Notes: a model not told the origin generated them from the letters alone. A DNA stretch of 64,000 bases from Chryseobacterium sp. MYb264 (GCF_035974275.1 NZ_CP142422.1:3968001-4032000); one strand, 5' to 3'; shown: positions 47,601 through 54,864, counted from the first letter of the stretch. A program made the numbers and translations.

Positions 47601-48360
47601 TAATTGGGGAGGCTCAATGAGCTATGATGGTAATCCGCTTAATTACAACGGGTATTCGGGATTTGATGATATGCCAACTATCAATATTCCAGGTATTAAT
47701 CTTATAGGAAAGAGCTCCTCTTGGGGATCACAAGTTCAGAACCATTTTAACTCTTATATGAGAGGATGGAATGCTAAAAGTGATTTTGCATGGGATAGAA
47801 TTTTAAATGCGGGAAGGTACAATGACGGTCCCATACAATATGTTGGTGGACCTGACGATCCATTTGGTATTTTTGAAGTTGCTGGTATGATGCTTTCATC
47901 TTCGGATAACCGAGGAATGAATTATGCTGCTATCCCATTTCTGATTATTACAAGACATGGAGATGATGCTTTAAAGATTTTAGCAGCAGAAAAAGGAATA
48001 CTTAATGCAGAAGCAAAGGCCATTTCAAAAGAAGCTGTTTCTTTAAATGGTACTTTAACAAAGGGACCTTTTGCTGGTGAAGGTCTCTTTGCAAAAAATG
48101 GAAAAAGTAGAAGATTTACATCTGAAGAAAGAAGTATTATGAATGAGCAAGGATATACACTTGGTTGTCATACTTGTGGACAAACTAGCCCAGGCACAAA
48201 ATCGGGAAATTTCATTTTGGATCATCAGCCAGCAAATGCATTAATTCCATATGGATGGCCCCAAACTTTTTATCCTCATTGTAAATATTGTAGTTCAAGC
48301 CAAGGCGGGATAATTGGAGGAATGAAGAAGCAAGGAATACTTCCTAAAATAAGTGACTAA
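44632..48360 (+). CDS. RHS-repeat toxin with C-terminal HNH-like nuclease tip
   Basis: The 1242-aa protein has a signal peptide (~1-19, FRAQ) and a long YD-repeat shell (YDELGRQTRNYLPVPQ, FDFLGRPKQV, YAYDGLNRLQDA). The RHS core ends at ~947-965 (RQYMPDLGRWGVMDQ…NNPIMFIDPDGR). A variable region follows, and from about residue 1155 a nuclease tip. The tip has CHTCG, then FILDHQPANAL and YPHCKYCSSSQGG, a two-CxxC zinc frame around a His-Me-finger-like DHQP motif. Release of the tip would kill by DNA or RNA cleavage. The immunity gene follows 11 bp downstream. Confidence 0.88.
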   Translation: MKKIFLFHIVLFVATLFRAQTSSENYVSSTTCLNDDCTKKTETVQYFDFLGRPKQVVNVKATPQGKDIVTPIVYDELGRQTRNYLPVPQSATSGGNIYPQTSGMVAYPIADITNIYGGEKIFTEKTLEKSPLERVLDQKQIGNAWNSKSTTFGYDLNNAADHVKKYEIVTSWDPATKLYKNEVQYTTSEYASGQLVKNTVIDEDGNTAVEFKDGSGQTILIRKVMNATKNADTYYLYNDYKQLAYVIPPLASSAALSSTAVETLCYQYKYDSKNRLVEKKLPGKGWELMVYDKQDRLILSQDAVLGSTNNNFSAKGWMFSKYDEFGRVVYTGFFANTASRIAMQTAINNMSANSGNNEKRDDTTPIVQNGENIYYTKNAFPTGSMTILSVNYYDTYPPLPQGAEVPVAIMGKQVLKQPGQASKNTKSLPLASYVRNVEDNAWTKSFSYYDEKGRVIGSYSINHLGGYTRTESNIDFVGLAKQTKVYHKRLTSDTEKVITQTFTYDDGNRLLVQKHKVDNNTEEILSQNEYNELSQLKTKKVGGTNIAQPLQSIDYAYNIRGWLTKINDPANLNGKLFGYEMRYTNPINTNIAPGKFGGNITEVDWKNATEDVLKRYTYAYDGLNRLQDAIYSEPNSTTPFNNNFNENLSYDLNGNIKTLKRNAVPISGNSATLVDDLIYEYTGNRLTKVVENALNDTGYEGGNNIISYDLNGNMKDMLDKGIQIINYNFLDLPNQLAISQTNPIGLVSSSNLSYLYRADGTKLRKTYVNALPKGIPITKITDYLDGFQYNYVDDGTGIGTPCITCRTENAYEAQAYRAIIGGPIVMPTTPEWKLDFVGTSEGFYSFTENRYIYQYKDHLGNARVSFSKNSAGVLETRDTNNFYPFGLNHIGGSNSSAIGSFYSYKYSWKELQETGFYDYGWRQYMPDLGRWGVMDQLSESYLSTSPYAYVVNNPIMFIDPDGRLSQSAMNQFLNSPSGTIWTNSGSGFSNNWGGSMSYDGNPLNYNGYSGFDDMPTINIPGINLIGKSSSWGSQVQNHFNSYMRGWNAKSDFAWDRILNAGRYNDGPIQYVGGPDDPFGIFEVAGMMLSSSDNRGMNYAAIPFLIITRHGDDALKILAAEKGILNAEAKAISKEAVSLNGTLTKGPFAGEGLFAKNGKSRRFTSEERSIMNEQGYTLGCHTCGQTSPGTKSGNFILDHQPANALIPYGWPQTFYPHCKYCSSSQGGIIGGMKKQGILPKISD

Positions 48361-48371
48361 TTAATAAAAAT

Positions 48372-49004
48372 ATGATAATATACAAAGAAATTGAAATAAG
48401 TATACATAATAGTATTTATGTAGCAACAAAAGGGCTAAATTATTATTTAGACAAAGAAGTTAGAGTTATTATTGGTAATCAACAAGAGAGTGATTATGTA
48501 GATGTTATTAAATATATAATTGACTATATTGTTGAAAACAAGCCAATTGTTTCTAAAAATCAGAATATTGGATACTACTCATGGCTATTGCAATTTCGAT
48601 TAGAAGATATAAATTATTATGATTTGTATGAAGTTAAAACTGATGGTACTGAGTTTATAAAAGGTTGTGACACTGCAATTTCAATTATTAGAGAACAATC
48701 GGAGATATGCTCATATTATAAATTACATCCTCAATTTCCAAGCTTTAATCAAATGGTAGTCATTTCAAAAGGAGTTTATGAAGGAAAAGATATTGAAGCT
48801 ATTAGATATGAATCGCCTGAGCACATGTCTGGATGGTGGTTAATCACAGATGATTATGATGATGATATAAAATCTTTAATGACAGTCCATTTTCATCATG
48901 TCGCATTTAATCGACCAGATATTTTAAAATATTTAGCTTTACCTTTTGGCTATAGATTTTTAATAGATAATAATGTTATTCATGTATCTAAAGATGATAT
49001 ATAA
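48372..49004 (+). CDS. Immunity protein, Imm33/DUF2185-like, for the RHS nuclease tip
   Basis: This 210-aa cytosolic protein lies 11 bp after the RHS toxin. The C-terminal half (VISKGVYEGKDIEAIRYESP, then SGWWLITDDYDDDIKSL and LALPFGYRF) resembles the Imm33/DUF2185 fold; the N-terminal ~110 residues are unassigned. Context makes it the cognate antitoxin. The first repeat element R1 begins 22 bp after its stop. Confidence 0.7.
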   Translation: MIIYKEIEISIHNSIYVATKGLNYYLDKEVRVIIGNQQESDYVDVIKYIIDYIVENKPIVSKNQNIGYYSWLLQFRLEDINYYDLYEVKTDGTEFIKGCDTAISIIREQSEICSYYKLHPQFPSFNQMVVISKGVYEGKDIEAIRYESPEHMSGWWLITDDYDDDIKSLMTVHFHHVAFNRPDILKYLALPFGYRFLIDNNVIHVSKDDI

Positions 49005-49026
49005 TAACGATAAACTTTAAGTATCC

Positions 49027-49225
49027 CCCCGCTGCCGCACGAATCCTTTCGTGTGGCATTTTTATTATCCAATAATTTCTTAAAAGTTTTTATCTTTATA
49101 AAAATATAATGATGAGTCCTCATTATAAGTTCTACAATCCTGGGGGTATATTTCATAAGTTTTGCTAAATATTTTAAAAGATTTTGGTTATTAAACCACA
49201 CGATGCAATCGTGCGGCAGCGAGGG
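49027..49225 (+). repeat. Cassette-array repeat R1 (~199 bp, REP-like ends)
   Basis: The left end is CCCCGCTGCCGCACGA with hairpin GCCGCACGA-ATCCTT-TCGTGTGGC. The right end is the inverted counterpart, CCACACGA-TGCAA-TCGTGCGGCAGCGAGGG. The AT-rich interior holds a small palindrome, ATAATGA-N7-TCATTAT, and the segment CAATCCTGGGGGTATATTTC. It is near-identical to R2-R5 and in the same orientation. Frames that run through it are not genes. Confidence 0.92.
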
Positions 49226-49693
49226 GACATAGCTGGAATGTATGCTCAAGATAAAGGAGGTTCAGCTGTTGCTGGAGCTATATTATTAGCAGAAGGAGGT
49301 TATAATTTGCTTAAAAATCCAAAGGGAACTTGGCAAGCTCTGAAGTCAGTATTTTCTTCTGAAAAAGGATTTACTGTTAATCCAACTAAATTTGATTATT
49401 TTTTCGGAAAAGTTACCAGTGGCTCCGAACATAACATTACTCGTTCTGCTCAAAATTTAAAGGATTTAACAACGCTTGGAGTGAAGACTGAGGCGCAATT
49501 AACAAAAGTTTTTAGTAATGCTTTAGAGAGTGGTATAGTAATGTCAACAAAAACAAGTCAGTATGGAACAACAGTAACTAAAAGCATAAATGTAGGTAAT
49601 AATGGTGCTTTAAATGTTAGTTTCTTTTATAAGGGAGGGAATATGAGTTCTACACCTTCAGTTACAACTATAATACCTAAAATAGCTCGATAA
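49226..49693 (+). pseudogene. Orphan RHS toxin tip (fragment lacking the RHS shell)
   Basis: The frame is open from the right end of R1 through ~155 codons to a TAA. It has a short hydrophobic pre-toxin stretch (SAVAGAILLAEGGYNLL), then a compact domain (KFDYFFGKVTSGSEHNITRS and …SFFYKGGNMSSTPSVTTIIP). The conserved-looking His in SEHN and the strand-rich end fit a BECR-type RNase tip, but the family is not certain. It has no start or secretion part of its own; an immunity gene follows one base later. It is a stored or displaced tip. Confidence 0.7.
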
Positions 49694-49694
49694 T

Positions 49695-50147
49695 ATGGAA
49701 GTTCATTTTAAAGAAATTACGGAGGAGAACTTTAATAAAGTTAATTATCATCTTTTATTTGAAAATACTCTTTCAGGTAGAAGTTTTGGAATAATATCAA
49801 ATGATAATTTTAATTATAAATTTTCTTGGCAGAGTGATATTGTTAAACCTGAAATTAATAATATAGAGGATGATATTTATTCTGTAGGTATTGACTTGAA
49901 TTATGTAATATTAGATTTGGTAACAAACAAAATATTGTTAAATGTGAATCTTAATAGCTTTTTTATAAAAAGTTTAGTTAGAAATAATATAGTCTATATG
50001 ATTGCAGAAACTGAAGTGTATTTAATATCAGCTAAAAATTATAATGTGATAAAATCTGTCGATTTGCCAGATGTATTTGAAGATATAATATTTGAATCAG
50101 ATACTGCTATAATTAAATGTTTTGGAGATGAAGAAATATATATTTAG
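49695..50147 (+). CDS. Immunity protein for the orphan tip
   Basis: This 150-aa soluble, acidic, beta-rich protein starts one base after the toxin-tip stop. No motif is recognised; the alternating hydrophobic pattern (VGIDLNYVILDLVTNKILLN…IVYMIAETEVYLISAKNYN) suggests a small propeller or beta sheet. Function is from position. It is very AT-rich, like the other cassette genes. R2 begins 39 bp after its stop. Confidence 0.6.
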   Translation: MEVHFKEITEENFNKVNYHLLFENTLSGRSFGIISNDNFNYKFSWQSDIVKPEINNIEDDIYSVGIDLNYVILDLVTNKILLNVNLNSFFIKSLVRNNIVYMIAETEVYLISAKNYNVIKSVDLPDVFEDIIFESDTAIIKCFGDEEIYI

Positions 50148-50186
50148 GTCTTATTATCCGTTGCGTTAAGCTAATAAAAAAAAAAA

Positions 50187-50385
50187 CCCCGCTGCCGCAC
50201 GAATCCTTTCGTGTGGCATTTTTATTATCCAATAATTTCTTAAAAGTTTTTATCTTTATAAAAATATAATGACGAGTCATCATTATAAGTTCTACAATCC
50301 TGGGGGTATATTTCATAAGTTTTGCTAAATATTTTAAAAGATTATGGTTATTAAACCACACGATGCAATCGTGCGGTAGCGAGGG
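50187..50385 (+). repeat. Cassette-array repeat R2
   Basis: Same element and orientation as R1. Differences include GTAGC for GCAGC at the right hairpin and ATAATGACGAGTCATCATTAT in the interior, where paired changes keep the small stem. Confidence 0.92.
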
Positions 50386-50418
50386 TAAAAGAAGTATATA
50401 ATTTAACTTGGAAATAAC
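50386..50418 (+). pseudogene. Last ~10 codons of a lost toxin tip
   Basis: Reading out of R2, the frame gives VKEVYNLTWK then TAA, 24 bp before an intact immunity gene. Only this stub of the toxin remains. Confidence 0.45.
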
Positions 50419-50442
50419 TATGTTTGGACTATTTAAAAAATT

Positions 50443-50853
50443 ATGAAAATGCAGCAATACAATTCAAATAGAAATTTCAAATTTTGGGCTTACACAGTAA
50501 GTCATTCTTCTCTTCTAATTCGAAGTGAAATGAAATATCCTGATCAAGAAGATTATTCGGAGGATACAAGATATAATATTGATCTAGAATTTTGGGCAGT
50601 AAGCTATATTGATACTCCTTCAAAATTTGAAAAACTTAAGATTAAAGAAATTACAAAGGAAGAACTACCAAAAAATATTGATAAAGATTTATTAGTACAT
50701 GATATGAAAATTTTTGAACTGCTAACAAATGCAAATAAATATTATATTATTGCGGGTGGACTTCTAATAGGAAAAAACAGATGGGAAAATAAAGACAGAA
50801 TTTTTAATGATAATTTAAATTTGGAACATGATGAATTAATATTAATCTTATAA
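50443..50853 (+). CDS. Orphan immunity protein
   Basis: The 136-aa soluble acidic protein follows the 10-codon toxin stub. Residues ~29-110 include TRYNIDLEFWAVSYIDTPSK and KYYIIAGGLLIGKNRWENKD; no family is recognised. It is called an immunity gene from its place in the array. ATG 50449 (MQQYN…) is an alternative start. An intact open frame suggests it is kept, perhaps as protection against kin still carrying the toxin. Confidence 0.55.
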   Translation: MKMQQYNSNRNFKFWAYTVSHSSLLIRSEMKYPDQEDYSEDTRYNIDLEFWAVSYIDTPSKFEKLKIKEITKEELPKNIDKDLLVHDMKIFELLTNANKYYIIAGGLLIGKNRWENKDRIFNDNLNLEHDELILIL

Positions 50854-50859
50854 ATATTG

Positions 50860-51092
50860 CAATTAAGAAATCTCAATCTCATAGATTCTATTCAAAGAGC
50901 AGCTGTTCTTTACCAAAAGGCTCAATTATAGGGGAATCTCTTACAGATTGGATATGACATCATGATATTAAAGATGGTGTTATGCAGTTAGTTCCTAAAA
51001 GTCAGCATCCAAACGTTCCTGGGGGTATCTTTTGGGAAACTTTACATCCTAGAAGAAAAGGAGGATTTTCAATTTGGGGTAAAAATAAATAA
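50860..51092 (+). pseudogene. WHH/HNH-type nuclease toxin tip 1, interrupted by TGA
   Basis: One frame runs through …LTDWI-(TGA)-HHDIKDGVMQLVPK and then HPNVPGGIFWETLHPRRKGG, followed by FSIWGKNK and a stop. The motif W-x-HHh…MQLVP…H…GG is that of the WHH-type HNH nuclease toxins. The TGA at 50955-50957 stands where the second tip (53198) has TGG in 'NWIWHHH', so a single G-to-A change made the stop. The N-terminal part and RHS shell are missing. A related immunity pseudogene follows. Confidence 0.7.
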
Positions 51093-51101
51093 TATTATAT
51101 T

Positions 51102-51422
51102 ATGAAACTTGTAGAATTAACTAATTATTTTAGAAATGGAGGCTCTTATGATGAGTTTTGTGAGTTTAATGAGCTTGATCAAGAGGCTGAAGTAATTGAA
51201 ATTTATATGAAGCAACCATTAAATATTAATGGTGATTGAGGGTTCTTTGAAATTGAGAAAACTGAAGGGAAGTATGAATATGAAGGTGTAAAATATTCAA
51301 ATTTATTTGATTTTTATTATTTTTTAGATGCTATTGAAGAGTCTATAGAAGATAAAAATCAAAAATTATCAGATGGAGAAATAACTAAACTTCTCTATGA
51401 TTATGCAATAAATGATGCATAA
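51102..51422 (+). pseudogene. Immunity gene of WHH tip 1, broken by an in-frame TGA
   Basis: From ATG 51102 the frame gives MKLVELTNYFRNGGSYDEF… and …EITKLLYDYAINDA with one TGA at 51237-51239 (after …NINGD). Without it the product would be 106 aa, a homologue of the intact 92-aa immunity protein at 53364: both end in (L/A)YxYxxNDA and carry a long acidic N-terminal helix. It was probably inactivated together with its toxin. Confidence 0.7.
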
Positions 51423-51469
51423 TATAATAATATATTAGCTTCCCGATCTCATGCATTTATAATTCATGA

Positions 51470-51520
51470 GTTATTTTTAATTAAACCCTAGTAATTTACT
51501 AGGGTTTAATTAAAAATAAC
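51470..51520. terminator. 51-bp perfect palindrome, probable bidirectional terminator
   Basis: The left arm 51470-51494 (GTTATTTTTAATTAAACCCT plus AGTAA) is the exact reverse complement of 51496-51520, with one central T. The core AAACCCTAGTAA/TTACTAGGGTTT is flanked by T- and A-runs. Nothing recognisable lies in 51521-51725 up to the IS. Confidence 0.75.
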
Positions 51521-51725
51521 GATAGTTAATATTGATCTGGATAGGAGATTATCCCAGTATTTTATGGCTGTTTGGCCCAGTGGTCACTGAGCCTACTCAG
51601 GAAAAAATTCTTTGTGTAGCTTTACATATTCTTGAAAACTTATCCAAATTCTAATGGCTCCGAAAAATGTATTTTGAGCTGCTTTAACATCATAATGATG
51701 GGGGCAACTGTACAAAAGTATACTT

Positions 51726-53195
51726 AGTCATTCCTTAAAAACCAAGTAATATTTTGATTATCAGTTTTTATGCACTTATATTTCGTAAAAAATCGTTGTA
51801 AAAAATTGCAATAAATTGTATTTTTAGGATATAAAAAGTGGCAAAATGTTAGGCAAAATAAGAGAGGATTTACAGCAGAATTTATTCAAGACCAGGCTTA
51901 CGGAGCTTATTAATATGGAGCATCCGGTGGTAAAATTAGCTGGGGAGATTTCCTGGGATAAAATGGAGTCAGAGTTTGAGAAATTATTTTCAGAAAACGG
52001 AAGACCTTCTATTGCTATCCGTAAAATAGCAGGAATGCTTTTGCTCAAGGAAATGTTTAAAGAAAGTGATGAAAGTGTAATAGAGAGATGGATTGAGAAT
52101 GCGTATTGGCAATATTTTACCGGAGAAACCTTTTTCCAGACAGAGCAGCCTTTCGATCCGAGCAATTTTGTACACTTCAGAAAAAGAATTGGAGATAAGG
52201 GTTTGGAATTTCTTTTGGGACAAAGCGTTTCTCTCCATCCCAAAGCCAAAACAGAAGATGAAGTTCAGGTAGATACGACGGTTCAGGAGAAGAACATTAC
52301 CTTTCCTACCGATGCCAAATTAGCAAAAAAAGTAATCGACAATTGTAGAAAAATAGCAGAAAAAGAGAGCGTTGTACAAAGACAAAGCTACAGAAGAGTG
52401 AGCAAACAATTATTGCGGGACGCTTTTTTTGGACATCATCCCAGAAGACAGAAGAAGGCAAAAATGGCGAGGAAAAAGCTCAGGACGATTGGTAAAAGAG
52501 TTCTTCGGGAATTGGAAAGAAAACTTCCTAAAGATGTTTTGAAAGGCTACGAAGACGTTTTTAAAATTTACCTTAAAGCACTCACCCAAGAACGTACCAC
52601 GAAAGATAAAATTTACAGTCTTCACGAGCCACAAGTTGCGTGTATTGCGAAAGGAAAATCGGGAAAAGCATACGAGTTTGGGACAAAAGTAGCAGTAGTA
52701 AGAGGTCGGAAAACAGGGATCATCAGCTCGGTAAAGAGATTTTCTGGCAATCCTCACGATAGTAAAACTCTTGAAGAATCATTGGCACAGAGTGAGAGGG
52801 TAAGAAAATCCGTTGGCGGAACAAGACCTACGAAAGCCACTACAGACAGAGGATTTAAAGGAATCAAAGAAGTGGAAGGAACAGCAATTTTGCTTCCCGC
52901 AAAAAAAGAAAAAACAAAATATGGGCAACAAGTAGCCAGATTAAGATTCCGGGCAAGAGCAGCCATAGAACCTTGTATCTCTCATTTAAAAAGAAACCAC
53001 TCCTTAGGATTAAACTTCCTGAAAGGAGTGGCTGGAGATATTAATAATGCATTATTAGCAGGGATTGGATACAATTTGAAGATGAGATTGAATCAAATCA
53101 AACAACAAATTCTTCTTTGGCTCGAACTTGTTCTCCGAATCTTTTTAGGCAAATATAATTTTCAAAGTCAAAAAACAGCTTTTTAAGGAGCGACT
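51726..53195 (+). mobile_element. IS5-family insertion sequence, copy B (1470 bp)
   Basis: The same element as copies A and C, in opposite orientation. The target duplication is ACTT (51722-51725 and 53196-53199). It carries one extra T in a T-run near its left end, which explains the 1-bp length difference. It landed just 5' of the second WHH nuclease tip in the cassette array. Confidence 0.95.
51846..53186 (+). CDS. IS5-family transposase (copy B)
   Basis: This 446-aa protein is identical to the copy A product, with the same DDE-type motifs (QVDTTVQEKN, TTDRGFKG, RAAIEPC). It reads in the same direction as the cassette genes, so read-through from the IS into the downstream immunity gene is conceivable. 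Confidence 0.93.
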   Translation: MLGKIREDLQQNLFKTRLTELINMEHPVVKLAGEISWDKMESEFEKLFSENGRPSIAIRKIAGMLLLKEMFKESDESVIERWIENAYWQYFTGETFFQTEQPFDPSNFVHFRKRIGDKGLEFLLGQSVSLHPKAKTEDEVQVDTTVQEKNITFPTDAKLAKKVIDNCRKIAEKESVVQRQSYRRVSKQLLRDAFFGHHPRRQKKAKMARKKLRTIGKRVLRELERKLPKDVLKGYEDVFKIYLKALTQERTTKDKIYSLHEPQVACIAKGKSGKAYEFGTKVAVVRGRKTGIISSVKRFSGNPHDSKTLEESLAQSERVRKSVGGTRPTKATTDRGFKGIKEVEGTAILLPAKKEKTKYGQQVARLRFRARAAIEPCISHLKRNHSLGLNFLKGVAGDINNALLAGIGYNLKMRLNQIKQQILLWLELVLRIFLGKYNFQSQKTAF

Positions 53196-53197
53196 AC

Positions 53198-53345
53198 TTA
53201 AAATCACCAAAAAATTGGATATGGCACCATCACGTAGATGATGTTATAATGCATGGTACCTAAACCACAGCATACAGTTGGTAGTTCATTTTGGAGCACA
53301 ATGCACCCTGGAAACAAAGGTGGTTTTGCTATTTGGGGAAAATAA
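53198..53345 (+). pseudogene. WHH/HNH-type nuclease toxin tip 2, frameshifted
   Basis: From the right edge of the IS the frame reads LKSPKNWIWHHHVDDVIM. After ATG 53249 two bases are missing relative to tip 1, and the +1 frame continues VPKPQHTVGSSFWSTMHPGN, KGGFAIWGK, stop. The two tips align through W-x-W/HH…M…VPK…H…FW.T.HP..KGGF.IWGK. The upstream part is cut off at the IS insertion. Its immunity gene follows intact. Confidence 0.7.
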
Positions 53346-53363
53346 AATTTTAAAATAAAAATT

Positions 53364-53642
53364 ATGAATTTAATTGATTTAATAAATCAGATTGATAATA
53401 TTGACGAGGATTCAATAATTTTTTTAAAAAATATGAATGATTATAAATCTGATTTAATTCTTTCATATCCTGAAGATGGAGATAATGGAATTAAAATAGA
53501 AAATGGTGATAAATATTTTTATCTACTTGAAGTGTTTTTAGCAAAAGAATTTATTGCTGACTGGATAAATAGTTTGAACTATGCACCATCATTAGAAGAT
53601 ATTGCCAAAAGACTTTATGAGTATGGACTGAATGATGCGTAA
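53364..53642 (+). CDS. Immunity protein of WHH tip 2
   Basis: The 92-aa acidic protein MNLIDLINQIDNIDEDSIIFL…IAKRLYEYGLNDA is related to the broken immunity gene at 51102 and to the truncated start at 53683. It lies 18 bp after the WHH tip 2 stop. No enzyme motif is present; the small acidic form fits a nuclease inhibitor. It is intact although its toxin is not. Confidence 0.65.
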   Translation: MNLIDLINQIDNIDEDSIIFLKNMNDYKSDLILSYPEDGDNGIKIENGDKYFYLLEVFLAKEFIADWINSLNYAPSLEDIAKRLYEYGLNDA

Positions 53643-53682
53643 TTCGGTAATATCTCTGCATATTGGTAATAAAATATAATAA

Positions 53683-53773
53683 ATGAATTTAGTAAATTTT
53701 ATCGATTATTTAATCGATCCAGAAAAATTGAATTTTCTGTATACCGATTTAAAGGTTAACATTGATTCAGAAG
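53683..53773 (+). pseudogene. Truncated immunity gene cut by a REP
   Basis: MNLVNFIDYLIDPEKLNFLY continues to …NIDSEA and then runs into a 30-bp REP. The start resembles that of the 53364 protein (MNLIDLINQ…). It is the 5' fragment of a third member of this immunity family; the longer frame beyond 53773 is repeat sequence and not protein. Confidence 0.6.
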
Positions 53774-53803
53774 CCCCGCTCCCGCACGATTGTATCGTGT
53801 GGC
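53774..53803 (+). repeat. Short REP, single hairpin relative of R1-R5
   Basis: It starts CCCCGCTCCCGCACGA and folds as CCGCACGAT-TGT-ATCGTGTGG. It is an isolated end of the larger element without the ~140-bp interior, and marks the truncation point of the immunity gene at 53683. Confidence 0.75.
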
Positions 53804-53812
53804 AGATAAAAG

Positions 53813-53840
53813 AAAACCCATCGCAATTGCGATGGGTTTT
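53813..53840 (-). terminator. Palindromic terminator of the truncated regulator
   Basis: AAAACCCATCGCAA / TTGCGATGGGTTTT is a perfect 28-bp palindrome just beyond the minus-strand stop at 53846, followed on that strand by CTTTTA. Confidence 0.75.
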
Positions 53841-53845
53841 TTGTG

Positions 53846-54058
53846 TTATAAAGCAGCTGCGTTTTTAGCAAAAAAATCTTTAAATTTTTTATTGGTGAGC
53901 ATTTTTTCCACGAGCCGGAAAATGGTTTGCTTGTCTTCGTCTTCGAGCTGTTGTATCAGCCGAATCTGTTCGAGTTCCGTTTTATCTTCCAAAACTACTT
54001 CTTTGGGAATAGAGCCATCGTAATTAATAATCTGGTCTGTGTTCATATCAAAAAGCTG
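53846..54058 (-). pseudogene. C-terminal remnant of an XRE-type regulator, cut by R3
   Basis: On the minus strand, ~70 codons read QLFDMNTDQIINYDGSIPKE…LEQIRLIQQLEDEDKQTIFR…FKDFFAKNAAAL. This is the helical tail that follows the HTH in many Flavobacteria XRE-family regulators. The HTH part is absent because R3 begins exactly where the frame loses sense. The family call is from resemblance of the tail only. Confidence 0.6.
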
Positions 54059-54060
54059 CC

Positions 54061-54258
54061 CCCCGCTGCCGCACGAATCCTTTCGTGTGGCATTTTTATT
54101 ATCCAATAATTTCTTAAAAGTTTTTATCTTTATAAAAATATAATGATGAGTCCTCATTATAAGTTCTACGACCCTGGGGTATATTTCATAAGTTTTGCTA
54201 AATATTTAAAAAGATTTTGGTTATTAAACCACACGATGCAATCGTGCGGCAGCGAGGG
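54061..54258 (+). repeat. Cassette-array repeat R3
   Basis: 198 bp, same orientation as R1, with CGACCCTGGGGTATATTTC in the interior (one base shorter). It sits between the truncated regulator and another toxin stub. Confidence 0.92.
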
Positions 54259-54290
54259 TGATGATAGAAGACCTTATAGAAGAAAATAAT
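54259..54290 (+). pseudogene. Last ~9 codons of a lost toxin tip
   Basis: Reading out of R3 the frame is DDRRPYRRK, stop, just before the immunity gene at 54296. The stub is short and the call rests on the repeated pattern 'element, toxin end, immunity gene'. Confidence 0.4.
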
Positions 54291-54295
54291 AATAT

Positions 54296-54790
54296 ATGGA
54301 GTTACTTAATATAAAAATTAGCCGTTATACAGATTTAATTAGTGCTGTAAAATTGTTTGAAAATAATAATATACTTGTAGTACTTTTAAATCCTGTAGAT
54401 TATGTACTGGATGGCATATGTTTCATTAATAAAAAATATGTGAAGTATATTGACTGTGAAAAAGATAACGAATTGAAAATTAAAGTATTTACACATAAAA
54501 TTAAGTCTTTTAAGATTAATTCTACTTATAAATCTTTAGAAACAATAAAAGACGTTACAAATTATTTTTCTGAAAATAACTCAAAACTTATTGAGCTTGG
54601 CTTAGATAGTTCTGATTATTCAATAATCGGTAATGTTCAAAAAAATAATGAAAAGTTTTTCTTGATCAATATGTTGGGTGTCAAAGGTAAATATTTAAAT
54701 GAGGAAAAAATTGAATATGATAAAGTTAGATTATTAACCATTGAAAGTGATTATTTAAATTCTTTAGAATACTACTTAGCTATTCCTTAA
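54296..54790 (+). CDS. Orphan immunity-type protein
   Basis: The 164-aa soluble protein contains …ILVVLLNPVDYVLDGICFINK…FKINSTYKSLETIKDV…SIIGNVQKNNEKFFLI… with no signal peptide. It is of unknown family and placed directly after a toxin stub in the array. The open frame is intact and AT-rich like the others. The function is inferred from context only. Confidence 0.55.
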   Translation: MELLNIKISRYTDLISAVKLFENNNILVVLLNPVDYVLDGICFINKKYVKYIDCEKDNELKIKVFTHKIKSFKINSTYKSLETIKDVTNYFSENNSKLIELGLDSSDYSIIGNVQKNNEKFFLINMLGVKGKYLNEEKIEYDKVRLLTIESDYLNSLEYYLAIP

Positions 54791-54796
54791 GATAAA

Positions 54797-54825
54797 CCCG
54801 ATGTCGCGGATTTGCAATCCGTGAC
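54797..54825 (+). repeat. Short REP of a second sequence type
   Basis: CCCGATGTCGCGGATTTGCA followed by ATCCGTGAC folds as GTCGCGGATT-TGC-AATCCGTGAC (one G-U). It has the same plan as the array REPs with a different stem. Confidence 0.6.
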
Positions 54826-54836
54826 TGATAAATAAC

Positions 54837-54859
54837 AAAGCCACTCAATGAGTGGCTTT
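54837..54859. terminator. Bidirectional terminator
   Basis: AAAGCCACTCA / TGAGTGGCTTT with a T-rich flank on both strands. It lies between the immunity gene (+) and the minus-strand remnant. Confidence 0.75.
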
Positions 54860-54864
54860 TATTA

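Noticed and set aside
50955..51239. Genetic-code change (TGA read as Trp)
   Set aside because: TGA serves as a normal stop in the window (for example rpsJ and the gene ending at 60016); two decayed cassette genes are not enough.
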